Shown here piece after piece: positions 29,803 to 41,518 of a DNA stretch of 64,000 nucleotides. The notes beneath the pieces were generated by a model. The model ran no database searches. It worked only from the letters and a program-made list of their open reading frames with translations, and was not told the origin of the DNA. The stretch is from NCBI GenBank assembly GCA_964035575.1, contig OZ037856.1, positions 434,001-498,000 on the forward strand, written 5' to 3'. A program made the translations under genes and the position numbers. Origin of the DNA: Rhynchopus sp. YZ270_cl-10 (lineage: Eukaryota > Euglenozoa > Diplonemea > Diplonemida > Diplonemidae). The stretch's first letter is position 1. Every line of letters begins with the position of its first letter.

Positions 29803-31349
29803 TGCACGCTGTACACACTGTACGGAGAAGAGAAAATAATCGAAATGAAATGCAACAAAGAGCAATCGTTTGCAGCGTAGTGTAAAAGAGGGTGTATTGT
29901 GTGGGGGAAAAGGGGAGGAACTCCCCCCCCCCCCCCTTTTTGGTATTCCCTGTTGGGTGGGGTGGATTTTGAGAGGATGGGGAATTCAAAAAAAATGCGA
30001 AAAGCTGTGGTGAAATGAACACCTGGTGGACCCGGAACCACATCCATTTCTTGGTTTGCATCTAAGAAAGGAGCAGGTAGGGAGAAAGGGTCGGAGAGAA
30101 GGGGATTTTCGTGTTCTACAGACAGAGGAAGGTAGTGTGAGTGGTCACTCCCGACTCACGCATAAGCTGCGAGGTGGGTGGTAACACCATCGCTGTGTGG
30201 TGCTCGCAATATGTGGGTGGTCAACAGTCATGATAATTACGTTATTAAACCATACAAAGAAATTCAAAGGTGGGGATTTAACTCTTTTTTTTGTGCATTC
30301 ACTTAAACAAAATGCAATGAGAAGATACGCAGGGGATGGGGGTGGAGGGGGGGTGGACAGCAAGAAGGAAACAGGGACAGAGAGGGGAAATGGAGAAAAC
30401 GATGCCACAAACAGAACCGCCTTTCATCCAAACCTTCCCCCCCCCAAAAAAAAAAAATTATCCCTCATTTCCCCCTTGATTCTCCCCCTACACCTCTCCC
30501 CTCGCAAGAACTGCATTCTTTGGGAAGAACAGAAAAAGCACGGAATATAAACCAAGGAAATACGCGCCTTCTTTTTGAAGACAAAGGGGGTGGTGGTGGT
30601 GGGGGAACAACAGTGGGCATATTGTGTGACCAAATGCTTCCCTTATTTTAGCAGAAATAAAATGAATAAGGCATAGCAACACACAACCACAATAAGCGAG
30701 GGGAGGTGGGGGGCCTTAATGGAATCAGTATTTGTGGGATTATGAAACTTTTTTTTTTTAAATCGTCAGAAAATACAGCAAAATGCAGATTTTGATGCAT
30801 TTTCATTTGATAAAAAGAAAAAAGAAAATGTTAGAACATTACAAAAATACTGCTACCATTTAAGAGGGGAACCTGGAGTGACTGAACTGCATTTCTCTCC
30901 ACATCAACTTCTCGCCTTTCAATCCATGTGAAGAGCACGCCGTTTACTACCAGTTTCAGATCCCCATTTTGTTGTTATTTTTTTTAACGAAAGAGATTGA
31001 CGTGCCGAAACTGCACAGCCACCCCTTCAAAAAAAAAAAGCCGCAAGTTAAGAATTTGCATTTTATCAACAAAGGACAATCTCCGTTGATCGTGGTTTTT
31101 TGCGGTATAAATGGGAAGGGATAGAGGATATGGGGTCTGAGTACTAAGGAAATTCAAGGAATGATATGTCCATGTGTTCCAACTCTTTTGAGTTAATTCC
31201 AATCTGTTTTTTCTCCTTTCTTTTGTCCATAAAATGAACAAAATAAAATCCCTCCAGACTCAAGACACCCAGAAGGGAATAATAGGGAGAAAAGAAACAT
31301 TTAGAGGTGGGGTTTTAAAAGGGAGTTTAACACAATCATGCGAGTGTAA
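29803..31349. other. Intergenic spacer
   Basis: No gene supported. It contains a C-run (29923-29937), the 3' half of an F6 repeat at 30012-30062, and several G- or C-rich and A-rich tracts. Short open frames here are low-complexity. Confidence 0.55.
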
Positions 31350-31351
31350 TA

Positions 31352-32079
31352 TATCACACATTCTCCGAAATTGCGTATCATTTTTCAGATTTTTCACTCA
31401 CTCGGCCCAGATGCATATTTTTTATCGTCCGACCCCGGAATTGAACGTTTCGAAACCGCGCTTTCAAAAGAAATAAAAATCTCAAAAAAATAAAAAAAAT
31501 CTTTTTTCTGAAATCACCGTGAGAGTTTTTACCTCCTAATCTCAGCAACAGGTGAGAAAAGGACAGATGCATAATTCTGTCTGAAAATGCGCGGAATGGT
31601 GTTTCCGGACTCCAAACTTTTCAAAGAAAAAAAAATCGAGCAATTTAGTCAAAAAACTATTAAATTGAATAAGTCACCGAAGACCACCCAAAAAGGGGTT
31701 TCTAACCTGATCCCTTAGGAAAGTACAGGGAATACCTGAAAACGCCCCTCCCTCCCAAAATCCTTTGCGACATGAAGAGAGGCATAAAAAAAAATCGTCC
31801 GACCCCGGAATTGAACGTTTTCACACCCGATCTTTCAAAATAAAAATAAAAATATTTTTTTTGGGGCGCGAGAAATTAGTAGGATCCACCCGTCAACGCA
31901 CACAGACGTTTAATGACCTCAGGGTGCAATATTTTTTTGCAAAAAGGCGCGGAATGGCATTTCCGGAGCGATCTGAAAAAATTCCGGGGTCGGAGAATTT
32001 TTTTAGTGGAAAAATAGTCACTTTAAATTGGCTCCATGGTTGGTCACAAGTGATACGCAGTTTCGGAGAATGTGTGATA
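31352..32079. mobile_element. TIR element, 728 bp, TA target duplication (Tc1/mariner-like MITE)
   Basis: The ends TATCACACATTCTCCGAAAT and the reverse complement of the right end agree at 28 of 29 positions. TA flanks both sides (31350-31351, 32080-32081). There is no transposase. Two internal copies of CGTCCGACCCCGGAATTGAA (31426, 31797) and two of CGCGGAATGG.TTTCCGGA show an internal duplication. Confidence 0.85.
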
Positions 32080-32081
32080 TA

Positions 32082-33134
32082 AGAAATGGGTTGATTGACA
32101 CACACGAAGTGAAAAGAAAAGTGGCCCTAAGGGTAGAGCCAGATTTTGTTTCTTTTTGGTATTTTTGACGCTTGTTGCATTTTTTCTTTTTGTGGTCATG
32201 CTTTTTGCTGTCTTCATAATATACCTTATAAAGAGAAGAGCCGTTTTTTTTGTTTGAGATGGTTTTAAGCCTCTTAACTGCTTGGTCAGCTTTTAAAGAA
32301 ATCTTGAAAAGATGACGTCATTATGGACCTTATTTCAGCCCAAAAAGAGGAAAAAAAAAACTAAAGCATTCCCTCCCAGATGAATTGATAACTTTTATAC
32401 TGAGGAAAGACAAAAAGTATAGTATTGTTTTTTTTTTTCCTGTTTTATTCTTTTTTGAACGCATCCCTATTCCATCGCGGGGATACGTAGTGATAAAATA
32501 AAAAACAGGAAATATCAAAAATCAGAGGTTTGTTGTGGTTGTTTTGTTTTACGTTGTGATGGTTAGGGTTGTTGAACCATTTCGGTGAAGGAAAGACCCC
32601 CTCCCCCTCTGGTCATCCCCCCACCTGAAGGTTGACACTGTCATAATCAAACAAAACTGACGCAGGCGAATGACCTTCCTGCATACAGACGTCATTTTTA
32701 GCACACAAAAAAATGAACAAATCCAAGCGAATATTTAAAAAAAAAATCAAAAAAAAAAAAAAAAAAGCGTATTGAGGAACGAACGAACACGAGAGAACGA
32801 ACGTCAATTTCCAAAAAAAAAAAGAAGAAAAAAAATCGTCTTTTTCAAGTTGGAAAAAGGTTAGGGGTGTGGGTGGCCTAGTTTTTATACTGGACTCTAC
32901 CCCATTTATAAGAAGCCTTGAAAAGACGATTTTTTTTTTTTTTTTGGAGCACTCAATATCTGGCTGAAGGGGACGTTGGGGGATATCCTCTACCCATCCC
33001 CCTTTTTAAAATTTTTAGAATACAATCTACGTTGTGAAAGAAGTCACCGGATTTTTACATGGTTCGGTACAAATAAAAAGAGAAAATATGAAGAAAAAAA
33101 AACCCCTCGCGTGGAGACACATCCATCATATGGC
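32082..33134. other. AT-rich spacer
   Basis: No gene seen. It has one F2-like hairpin at 32257-32297 (TTAAGCCTCTTAACTGCTTG) and long A and T runs. Confidence 0.55.
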
Positions 33135-34176
33135 AGCGTCCGCGAAAGACCCCCCCCTAAAGCTAACATCCATGCTTATTGGTATTTCACTAATTAAAAT
33201 TTTGGTATTTTATAAGATTTTTTTTTTAAATGAACTCAGAGTTAAGTTTCTGAGTTCATTAAAAAAAAAATCGGTGAAAAATTCCGAGTAGGTATTAATT
33301 TAGATAGGAAAAGCTATGTCAACAGCTATGTGTCCCCTTATTTTACCTGTAAATACTAAGGATATACAAGGAAATCCTCACAAACACCCATATAACCACC
33401 CATAGAACAACACAACAGGGGGAAATGTAATCACCAGCCAAAGCATTCGCTCAGGAGCTGAAAACCCGGCCTTTCCGAGGCCTAAAAAACTTCGCCGAGC
33501 TGCAGGTGTATGCAGGGGTCCACTGGCAGGGGGGCAAAGGGTGGGGCGCGAGGAGCTGGATGCGCGAGGTGTGTAGCTCGAAGCATATGTCCCTCCATAT
33601 GCAGAAGACAACCACCAGGAGAAAAGGGGTGTCCGCCGTTTACTACTCCTGTAGTTGCATCAGCGACACCCTCAGGACAGTGACAGCGAGACGGAGGAGG
33701 AAGAGGAGGAACAGGCGGACAATTGTCTGCAACTCTTGGAGAGACTCATCACGGAGGTCAATAGGGTCACTCAAAAAAGGGGGTTTTCTGCGAGAAAGTC
33801 GACATCGCCGCAGACGACCCGGAGCGTGAAGCTCTTTCGCGCTCTATTTAGAGTGTTCGGAGGGGGCGACAAGCCTCCACCCCCCCTTTCCTCCCCCCCT
33901 TTTTGATAATGGGTTTAGAGACAGATATTAGTGAATTCCTTCCTATATCCTTAGTATTTACAGGTAAAATAAGGGGACACATAGCTGCTGACATAGCTTT
34001 TCCTATCTAAATTAATACCTACTCGGAATTTTTCACCGATTTTTTTTTTTAATGAACTCAGAAACTTAACTCTGAGTTCATTGTAAAAAAAAATCTTATA
34101 AAATACCAAAATTTTAATTAGTGAAATACCAATAAGCATGGATGTTAGCTTTAGGGGGGGGTCTTTCGCGGACGCT
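33135..34176. mobile_element. Long-TIR foldback element carrying GC-rich cargo
   Basis: Inverted repeats of about 240 bp (33135-33374 and 33938-34176) start AGCGTCCGCGAAAGACCCCC and are nearly identical. They enclose about 560 bp of much richer GC content with coding-like stretches (for example SDSETEEEEEEQADNCLQLL on the plus strand) broken by stops. Long TIRs around host-like cargo recall Pack-MULE elements. I see no target duplication, so the class is not proven. Confidence 0.75.
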
Positions 34177-35555
34177 CCCAATATTTATTTTTTCCTCATT
34201 CAAAAAAAATTGACCCGCAATGTTACCATCAAGGTCTTGCTATAGTACACTATGCATTCCATTTTGCCTTCATCACCTTCATAGATTGGGGAGGGGGAAG
34301 AAGATGACCCTGTGTTTTAGTGAAAATAGGAACTACCCTGCTATAAAAAACTCAGCGGTCTTTGGGGGAGTGGAAGAGAGGCTTTTGGGTTTGTTTTGGG
34401 GGAATTATTTTACCATTGTCTTGAATCCTCAGCGGGACAGAATATAAGGGGTGACTGTGTGAAGATTTGTTTCTTTTTTTTTTTTTTTTGCGACTCTTCT
34501 TTTTTTTCGGGCCGCAAAAAAGAAAAAAAAAAAAGTAGCGATAGAGTGCCCTAAGTGGGAAGAAGACTAATGGAAAAATAAAAAAAAAGTGAACTTTTGG
34601 AGAAAGTGGAGATTGTACAAAACCGAGGCAACTACACAACTCCAACCAAAAAAGTTGATAGCACAAACGCCTCTGGGGCGCAGGCACTGACGAAAAAAGA
34701 AAAAGGGAACACCATGATATAGACCTAAGACTCCTCTTCATTGTCACGTCTCCCTTTATACATCGAGACATCCATTGCCTCAGCCAACCCACCAGGGGAG
34801 AAACCTCGGTCAACCTATACGGCGTGGTTTTACCCCAAAAAAGCGAGCGGAAATAGCTAGGTCCGGAACTCCACCTGAATCACCCCCCCCCCTTTTTTTT
34901 AACTACAGTTACCCACAACTCAGGCGTTCTTAATAACGCTGCTGACACGACTGTAACTTTTTTTCAACCCCCCCCCCCGAATGCAGAAAATTTCAAAAAA
35001 CAAATCTCGGGACATCAGGGGTATACCTGGTTGACCTCATTTTGCTGTTTGTATTTGCGGAGGGACCAAAAAGGGGGTGAAGGGTGCGATGAAAGGACAC
35101 TTCACGAAACACAGAGAAGTTTAGAGATGAAAAAAATACCAAACTCTTCATTCTCCGTTCATTGGTTGACGCAGATACTGATAACAAAACCAGCAACAAA
35201 AAAAAAAAGGACCCTTTAGAAAGTATTCCCCATTCTTTTGTTCACCACTCACACAGTAGAATGCTTGGAAAAGGTTCTTATTTTGTCATTTCGTTATTTT
35301 TTTTTCTAAATTTTTGACAAAATAGTGTGCACTGTCCATGGTGAGTTGAAATCGGGGGAGTGGAAAGTCCGTTGCAGGATCTGTTATAAATTATTTCATA
35401 TACTTTCTTTTCTTAACGAAACGAAAAGAAAGCAAAGAGGGTGCGAAAAATGTATCTGTTATAAGTATCTGTACTTCATTGGTCCCCACCAGTGGAGTCC
35501 CCCATACAGGAGGAAGGGAGGGGGCTTGCCCTCTCCCACCATACTACACGCGAAT
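34177..35555. other. Spacer with F8, F1 and F4 repeats
   Basis: F8 at 34605-34643 is followed directly by an F1 5' half at 34652-34691. F4 lies at 35393-35455 (stem CTTTCTTTTC/GAAAAGAAAG). No gene is visible until 35556. Confidence 0.6.
35393..35455 (+). repeat. F4 structured repeat, hairpin form
   Basis: It reads TTTCATATACTTTCTTTTCT, then GAAAAGAAAGCAAAGAGGGT and GCGA. The 10-bp stem CTTTCTTTTC/GAAAAGAAAG is perfect. Almost the same sequence is at 52476-52540. Confidence 0.75.
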
Positions 35556-36056
35556 ATGACTCTCCTTTTAAGGAGATATGATATGGCGATTGCTCAGTCG
35601 CGGGCTATGATGGATGAGGCGGTGACTGAGGAAAAGTGGTGTGCTGCGGCCGACCTGGTGTCAGCTGCATGCACTCTATCGGGGCTGATCTCGCAGCTCA
35701 CGATAGAGGTGGCAGAAGAGGAAACGGCGGTGCAACCGCCACATGACGAGACACCGCGGGCCGTAGCGCTTGCGATGTTGGTGCGAGCAGCAGCAGCGAC
35801 TTGCACCGAAGACGAGACACCCGGCGCCTGCTTCCCCGCAGGAGCCACCACAACAGCGACCCCCACCATGACGTGCACCACCGGTGGGAAGGTCAAGACG
35901 CCTCACAAGGCGCTGAAGAACAAGCCCCCGCCGCCGCCCCCACCCGACCGTGGGTTGACTGCAGCCAGGAAGCCAGTGCCGCCGCCGCCGCCCAATCGAG
36001 ACTGGACGACGACAACCGCCATGAGCATTGCATGGAGTAACTCCGGCATCACTTAG
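35556..36056 (+). CDS. Hypothetical proline-rich protein, 166 aa
   Basis: This is the only plausible plus-strand host gene. The ATG at 35556 opens MTLLLRRYDMAIAQSRAMMD; coding to the TAG at 36056 is GC-rich, unlike its surroundings. Residues 1-60 look helical with an acidic end (IEVAEEET). The middle is Ala/Thr-rich with three Cys. The tail has two proline runs, KNKPPPPPPPDRG and PVPPPPPNRDW, which could bind SH3 or profilin-type partners. I do not recognise the family. It is isolated among transposons, so it could be a captured or decaying gene fragment; an upstream exon cannot be excluded, since the bases before the ATG belong partly to an F4 repeat. Confidence 0.5.
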   Translation: MTLLLRRYDMAIAQSRAMMDEAVTEEKWCAAADLVSAACTLSGLISQLTIEVAEEETAVQPPHDETPRAVALAMLVRAAAATCTEDETPGACFPAGATTTATPTMTCTTGGKVKTPHKALKNKPPPPPPPDRGLTAARKPVPPPPPNRDWTTTTAMSIAWSNSGIT

Positions 36057-36524
36057 ACGCGTGTAGTATAGTGGAGTTCATCTTCGGGTGTCTACACTAA
36101 AACAACCAAGTTTTCAAAAAAAAAACGAAAAAAAAACCCTCCATTTTCCTCCTAGCATCAACCCCAAAAATTGTCTATGAGAAAAAAAAAGACAATGAAA
36201 GGTATTGAACACTATCCTATGGAGAGGCTCAGGGTTGACACAGCCGGCACCTCGGGAAAACGCACTGCCATAGTGGTTTTGTTTGTGCGTAAAATGTGTA
36301 ATAAATATTCTGTGGGTGATATTTTTTATTACTGCAATACGCTCCCACTGACTACCTTGGCCAAGAGGAAACCTCTTTGAGGCCAAAAAAGAGTGTGTCA
36401 GAGATGTGGCCTAAAGAAGAAACCACTATCTCTCTCTCTGGTATAATTGCCTTGTGTTTTGACACTATTTTTTATTTTTTTTTTGAAAAAAGATACGAAT
36501 GTATTTTCTGCCTTTTTTGGACAA

Positions 36525-36606
36525 AGTGAAGTTAGTACAAAAAACGCCTCTGTAACGCAGGCATTAGCACTCCGTCGGTTTTATTGAACCCCCCGAAGTG
36601 TTGCAC
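36525..36606 (+). repeat. F1 structured repeat
   Basis: It reads GTGAAGTTAGTACAAAAAAC, then GCCTCTGTAACGCAGGC, CACTCCGTCGG...CCCGAAGTG and TTGCAC. The second stem carries paired changes compared with the 60354 copy. Confidence 0.7.
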
Positions 36607-37309
36607 TAAAGAAATTTGTTGAGATAGGGAAGAAAGAAAAAATTGTGTCACATTGTTCCCTTTTCCGGAATCCTGTGAACATCAGAAAGGGTGGTTAACA
36701 CTCTGGCATACCTCTGCGTCGCACAGATTGTTCGGGAGGATAAATTCACCGAATCGAGTAGTAGAACAACGGGAAGGGGGAAAATACAGTACAATTGTTT
36801 TTTTTTTTTTTGAGTTTTTTTTTCCTTCTATATATGGCAGGACCCTGCTGTGTCCTACCCCCTGGTTATATACTAACTTTGAGGGAAAGTGAGTGTGTTG
36901 TCTCAAAATGTATCCTGATGTTGTGAACGGAGCGTGTATAAGCAAAAAAAGTATATTTTAGGTACATTTCCAAGAAACGCACGAAAAGAATAAAAAAATG
37001 AAATAAAAATTCTAGAACAAAATACACACAGAGGCCCACCGCAGAAGTTACAATACAATAAAGAACACTGTTAGTTGCCTATTAGGGATACAGAACCCAA
37101 TTCACCTGCATCACCTTTTTTAAAAAAATTCTCATTCTTTCAATTCACGAGAACAGAAAGCACTTGAGAGACATACAACAACGTACACACCATTTCCTTT
37201 AAAAAGGAAATTTTACAGAGTGAGATGAGGACACACAATCTCAATAATATTTACTTCCCTCCTTTTTTGCATCCTCAACGAATTTGAATGAATACAACAC
37301 AAAAGTATT

Positions 37310-37378
37310 TTCATCATATGCAATCAATAAATTGATAGTATATGGTGAGGGATCAACAAAAATGGTCCCATCTTTCTT
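37310..37378 (+). repeat. F9 structured repeat
   Basis: Hairpin one runs CATATGCAATCAATAAATTG then ATAGTATATG; hairpin two is GGGATC...GGTCCC, followed by ATCTTTCTTTTT. A second copy is at 51868-51942, where the second stem is GGGATC/GATCCC. Confidence 0.7.
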
Positions 37379-37572
37379 TTTATGTTGTGTGTTTTGCAAA
37401 ACGTAGAAAAGAAAAGTAAAATGCTTCGTGCACAAGTTGAAACTTCAGTAGATTGGTTTCTGATATTAACCCTGTTTCAGTCCTAAGAATCATACAGTTG
37501 TATTCAAAAGGGTGGACATCTTCAGTGATTTCCCTTTAATACAACACAAAAAAAAAAAAAAAAAAATTGACA

Positions 37573-37676
37573 TAAAATACAAAAGCCTTCTCATGAACAG
37601 TTTACCTTTTGATGCATGACCAGGTGCACCCCAACCATAGTCGTACATCCATTTTTGAGGTTGACATCTGATCAAT
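37573..37676 (+). repeat. F6 repeat, long copy
   Basis: It reads ATAAAATACAAAAGCCTTCT, CATGAACAGTTTACC, GCATGACCAGGTGCACC, then CATCCATTTTTGAGGTTGAC ATCTGATC. It has the same order of blocks as 19947-20058. Confidence 0.7.
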
Positions 37677-38043
37677 ATAAAGGGGATTTTCTCAAGAATG
37701 TACACGAGGGTTGAAAAAGCAACACCTCCCCCACAACGAAAATATCTTTTTTTTATAAGATGGACATACCCTCCCTGTTTATCTCATCTTTGAAAAAAGA
37801 AAAAGAAATCTGATGAACCATTAAATTGTTTGAAAAAGAAGGGGTTAGATTATGTACCAAAATAAGGCTGTATCGTATAAAAGAGAGGAAGCCTGCAAGA
37901 TATACCGCACACTTCGAAAAAATTGGGCGTTTTAATTCGAGTAGGGTATAAAAATGCATTTCATACACACGGGACACCCCTGGTCCAGAGAAGTGTCATA
38001 CAAGGAAAAAGAGTTTTAAAAAAAAAAGAAGTTGAAAGAAAAT

Positions 38044-38092
38044 TGTTTCATATACTAACTATTCTACTGAATAGAAGGTATAATAGGGTGTA
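38044..38092 (+). repeat. F5 structured repeat, second copy
   Basis: It reads TTGTTTCATATACTAACTAT then TCTACTGAATAGAAGG and TATAATAGGGTG. It differs from 9957-10003 at very few positions. Confidence 0.75.
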
Positions 38093-39005
38093 TATGCACC
38101 CAAACTTTTTTTTTTTGAGTTGAAAGAAAAGAAATGTTAAAGCAAAAGAGATACGAGAAAGGTCACGATTTGATAAGATGATACTAAAAAGCTTCTTATG
38201 ATTGGTCACAACAAAAAAATGGGAAAAAACAAAATGGGAGGTACATAAATACAGATGATATAACTTTACTTTGATAGATTTTTAAAATAAGAAATACAAA
38301 ACAAAAATTAAAAGATACCCCCTTTATGTAGGATGGGCACCATCGGTTAAAAAGAACATAAAAAAAATGAACATTGATTCAGAACAATATTGGAAAAGGG
38401 CATATTTTCGTTGCCTTTTTTTCCCATGCCAACTGTTTTACACACGGAAACAGTGCACGAGGCGTCGCTTCACTCTTTCCCCTTCCCCTCATTCTCTCCC
38501 TTTTACTCTCCCTCTGCACTGTGTGACACATTCCGCTGTGTACAATGACACATCCGGAAAAGGGTTCTTTTTATAAATTTTTTGAATCTTTTGGAGTATA
38601 GCTGCCCTTTTGGGGTGTAGGCCCGCATTGCTTTCCAAAGTAACTTCAAAAAAAGTTGTCGAAAATAGGCGCAAAAAAAGTCAAAAGAAAAATATCTTTC
38701 AAATGACCCCGAGAGCAGTGTTGTCTGTGAGTTTTGAAGAAGAAAAAAATAGGTAGGCCCTGCCCTACCTTAAAAAAAATTAATTAGATAGGGCGAATGC
38801 CCTACCTGGGGCAGGCGAGACAACACTGTTTGAGCACCTTTTTTGGACACCATTTAAAAAAAAAAAAATATCTGAGCCGTACAGAAGAGAGAGCGAGTGT
38901 CGTAGAACCGTTGAATGAGAAAGAGAAAAAAATCCTTTTTTAAAGGTTGAACAATTTGATACAGAAAAAGTGAAATTAGAAGCGTGCAAAAGAGAGAAAA
39001 AAATA

Positions 39006-39072
39006 TGGTAGTTGATTGAGGCAGGCATCTCCGACTGACCACGTACGATGCTAGCTCGCCCCGGATGAAAGC
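39006..39072 (+). repeat. F7 structured repeat
   Basis: It reads TGGTAGTTGATTGAGGCAGG, CATCTCCGACTGACC, GTACGATGCTAGC and CCCCGGATGAAAGC. Closely related to 43970-44033. Confidence 0.75.
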
Positions 39073-39580
39073 ACAAACATAATGAAAGGGGCAGGGGGGA
39101 GAAAAACGGGAAGAAATGGGAAGGGAGGAAGCAGAAGAAGTGATATAGAGAGAATTACCCCGTGGGTGGGGAGGGAGGGAGGGAGAAAAGAGAGATTTTT
39201 TTTTTTCGTTTTTTTTCTTTTTTTTCGTAATGAATCACCTTACTCATATTGTGAAGTAAATGACACACTTTAAATCAAACCATGGCAACAAAAACCCGTT
39301 TCCGCGCTCTCCAAAAAAAAAAAAAAAAAACGAACGCATTTTTTTTTGTACAGAGTTCAGTGTAGAGAGAAGAGTGACTTTGCAAAGCGACTAAACTTTG
39401 ACGAAAAATAAAGCCTCTCTTCCCCACAGTACCCCTTTAGCTAAACAAAAGAAAACGTTCCGCCTTTTTCATTTGGAGAAACGTGAAACGGGATAAGAGA
39501 ATACCCTTACCTGGTTGTCTTTTCCGGTAATACCCTTTGTATTGAAAGTGTCACTTGTCGTTCCCTCACCCCCCTTATTG

Positions 39581-39636
39581 CAGTGCTGTAAGAATACGCT
39601 TACGGATACGTAAGAATACGTATTCTTACAGCACTG
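39581..39636. mobile_element. hAT micro-element, 56 bp, almost a perfect hairpin
   Basis: CAGTGCTGTAAGAATACG is repeated inverted at the other end, with a 20-nt loop. The exact 8-bp duplication CCTTATTG flanks it (39573-39580, 39637-39644). Ends and duplication size fit hAT. It is among the smallest transposon-like insertions one could still recognise. Confidence 0.88.
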
Positions 39637-40189
39637 CCTTATTGTAGTTGTTTGATGCGTTGACGCTTCCACACACACTAAAAATCACCTGTTGGGTGGT
39701 GGTGTTGCGGAGCACGGTTGGGTGAGTGAACGACGCGACACTTTCCGCTCACAAAGTATGCGTAAAAATCTGTTGGATGCGTGAGTGCAGTCTTTGACAG
39801 TTAAATACTATCCAGAAAACAAAGAGAGAAAAAAAAAGCGGTTTGTAAGATGAACCGAACGCCCCACCTAACAAATGATCCTTCTATTTAATATGATGTG
39901 TTGTGATTGTGGCACCGTCTATTTTACAGACTCTTATGTATTTTCTTCTCTTCTTCCTGCTGTGGAATCTCTCTTTAATATCTCAAAAAAAAAGTCTTGT
40001 CTGTGATAAAAATGAAAGAAACTTTGAAAAAAAAAAAAAAACGAACGAGCCTTTTGAGACAGACATCTTATGAATATATAAAATAATAGAAACAATTTGT
40101 CAAATGAAAGGGCGACAAAAGAAAAGGATGTGGGATGAAATTGCCTGCACCGTGGAGAGAGAAGAGAGACAAGATTGAAAGCTTGATTT

Positions 40190-40245
40190 TTGTGGCTGCA
40201 AACGCCGGTATTTCCACGAGGAAGACCCGGGTTCAATTCTTTTTT
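40190..40245 (+). repeat. tRNA-derived fragment, truncated
   Basis: TGGCTGCAAACG resembles an A box, and GACCCGGGTTCAATTC a T-arm/B box; the 3' half of the T arm and the acceptor are missing and replaced by a T run. A related piece with GACCCGGGTTCTGTCCC is at about 48425-48470. Neither folds as a whole tRNA. Confidence 0.4.
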
Positions 40246-40789
40246 TTTTTTATAAAACTTTTATGGGCAATGTTTCACGCCCTTTGAAACTATCCACATT
40301 TTGCTTTCAAATACACATATTTTTTTGTATCGGTATCTTTGAAAAATTGGATGAAAATTGACAGTACAAAAAAGAAGATGAACTGCGCCGTGCTTAGTCA
40401 CCTTGTGGGAAACAAATGAACGCATTCTCTGGACAAAAAAAAAAACACAAAAACAAAAAAAAAGGTAGAAATTTAATGGGTAATAGAGAAGTGGGAAGAA
40501 AACGAAGTCTGTCCTCATCTGACTCTTTCCTCACCCGCTTTTTGTCTCAAAATCCCAAAATAATAAAAAAAAGATTGGTGAGATGATCCTAAGCCGTGCT
40601 TAGTCACCAGAAAAGATACATTCACGCGAAATATTAATGGGGGGGTTTTTTTTTTCCTTTACGTTCCACATCTCCAGACTGTAAACCCTTATGGGCGCTG
40701 AAGGTGGAGCTGAATAATGAAGGAGAAAATAACGGCCGAAAGAGAATACTTGAAAGATGATTCTTCTCCTGCACGCAGTTAAGAAAAGT

Positions 40790-40832
40790 TTATAAGATGA
40801 TCCTAAGCCTCTCGTGCTTAGTCACCTTAGTT
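40790..40832 (+). repeat. F2 hairpin repeat, best copy
   Basis: It reads TTTATAAGATGATCCTAAGC, CTCTCGT, GCTTAGTCACCTTA. The inner stem CTAAGC/GCTTAG encloses the loop CTCTCGT. Further copies: 3402, 9821, 20960, 40378, 40572, 41588, 51528, 51959, 54316, 59110 and 60466. Variants with a GTGC/GCAC stem and the same loop: 5500, 52111, 55087. Confidence 0.8.
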
Positions 40833-41433
40833 AAAGAGACCCTACGCCGGACACTCCCTTGTCCAGAGTAATGCTAATAATCTGGAGAAAAAAAAAAACT
40901 TGAAAGTGTCGACTCCCCCTGAAGGAGAAGTTCAGAGCATATCGTTGTGGACCTCTCCTGGGGGGGGTGGCAACACCAAAGTCATTCATATTATTAGAGA
41001 AAATGAGCATAAAAAAAAAGAACAAATGAAAAGTGAAGTTAGTACCTAATTTTTGACCGGAGTTCATTCGGTGTTGGGCGTTTATTTTTGGAAGAAGTTA
41101 AACCAGGCCAAAATCAAGAGATAATAACATCAGGCATCATAACGCAAAAAATCCAAAAATGGAGAGAAAATAGTGAAACCACCCCTGTGTGGACGCAGAC
41201 ACTGGAGGGCACTTTAAAAAAAATACAATACAAGCACGCTGAGGGGGGAGTGATTAATTGCGGGACTACGGGAAGTGGTAATCCAAGAAGAGAAAAGAAG
41301 GGATTTAAAAAAAAAAAAAAATGATGACCATGCTTTCTCCTCTCAATGCGCTCGCATCATATGAAAGAGAAAAAAAAAAAAAATAGACTTAATTTAGTAA
41401 CGTAAACGAAGCGTCGCCTCGCAACAAAAAAAA

Positions 41434-41518
41434 GTGAAGTTGATAGTGCAAAACGCCTCTCTAGGACGCAGGGCACTGACACTTCCGCGGGTTATCGAAC
41501 CCCCCGGAAGTGTTGCGC
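41434..41518 (+). repeat. F1 structured repeat, full copy
   Basis: It reads GTGAAGTTGATAGTGCAAAA, CGCCTCTCTAGGACGCAGGG, CACTTCCGCGGGTTATCGAA, CCCCCCGGAAGTGTTGCGC. Compared with 60354, both arms of the second stem change (CACTTCC/GGAAGTG against CACTCC/GGAGTG). Confidence 0.8.

Larger units (their letters stand above)
36057..39572. other. AT-rich spacer with many short structured repeats
   Basis: No gene is supported in 3.5 kb. Contents in order: F1 (36525-36606), F9 (37310-37378), F6 (37573-37676), F5 (38044-38092), an F2-like piece (38170-38207), a small foldback with GTAGGC/GCCCTACC arms between CAGTGTTGTCT and AGACAACACTG (38717-38831), and F7 (39006-39072). Confidence 0.6.

Noticed and set aside
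35325-35555. Upstream extension of the proline-rich ORF to 35325
   Set aside because: The extra 77 codons are largely an F4 repeat and AT-rich spacer.
38717-38831. hAT MITE with ends CAGTGTTGTCT
   Set aside because: The inverted ends are real but I see no target duplication, so the class is unproven and it is only mentioned in the spacer entry.
40190-40245. Functional tRNA gene
   Set aside because: The acceptor stem and the 3' side of the T arm are absent.
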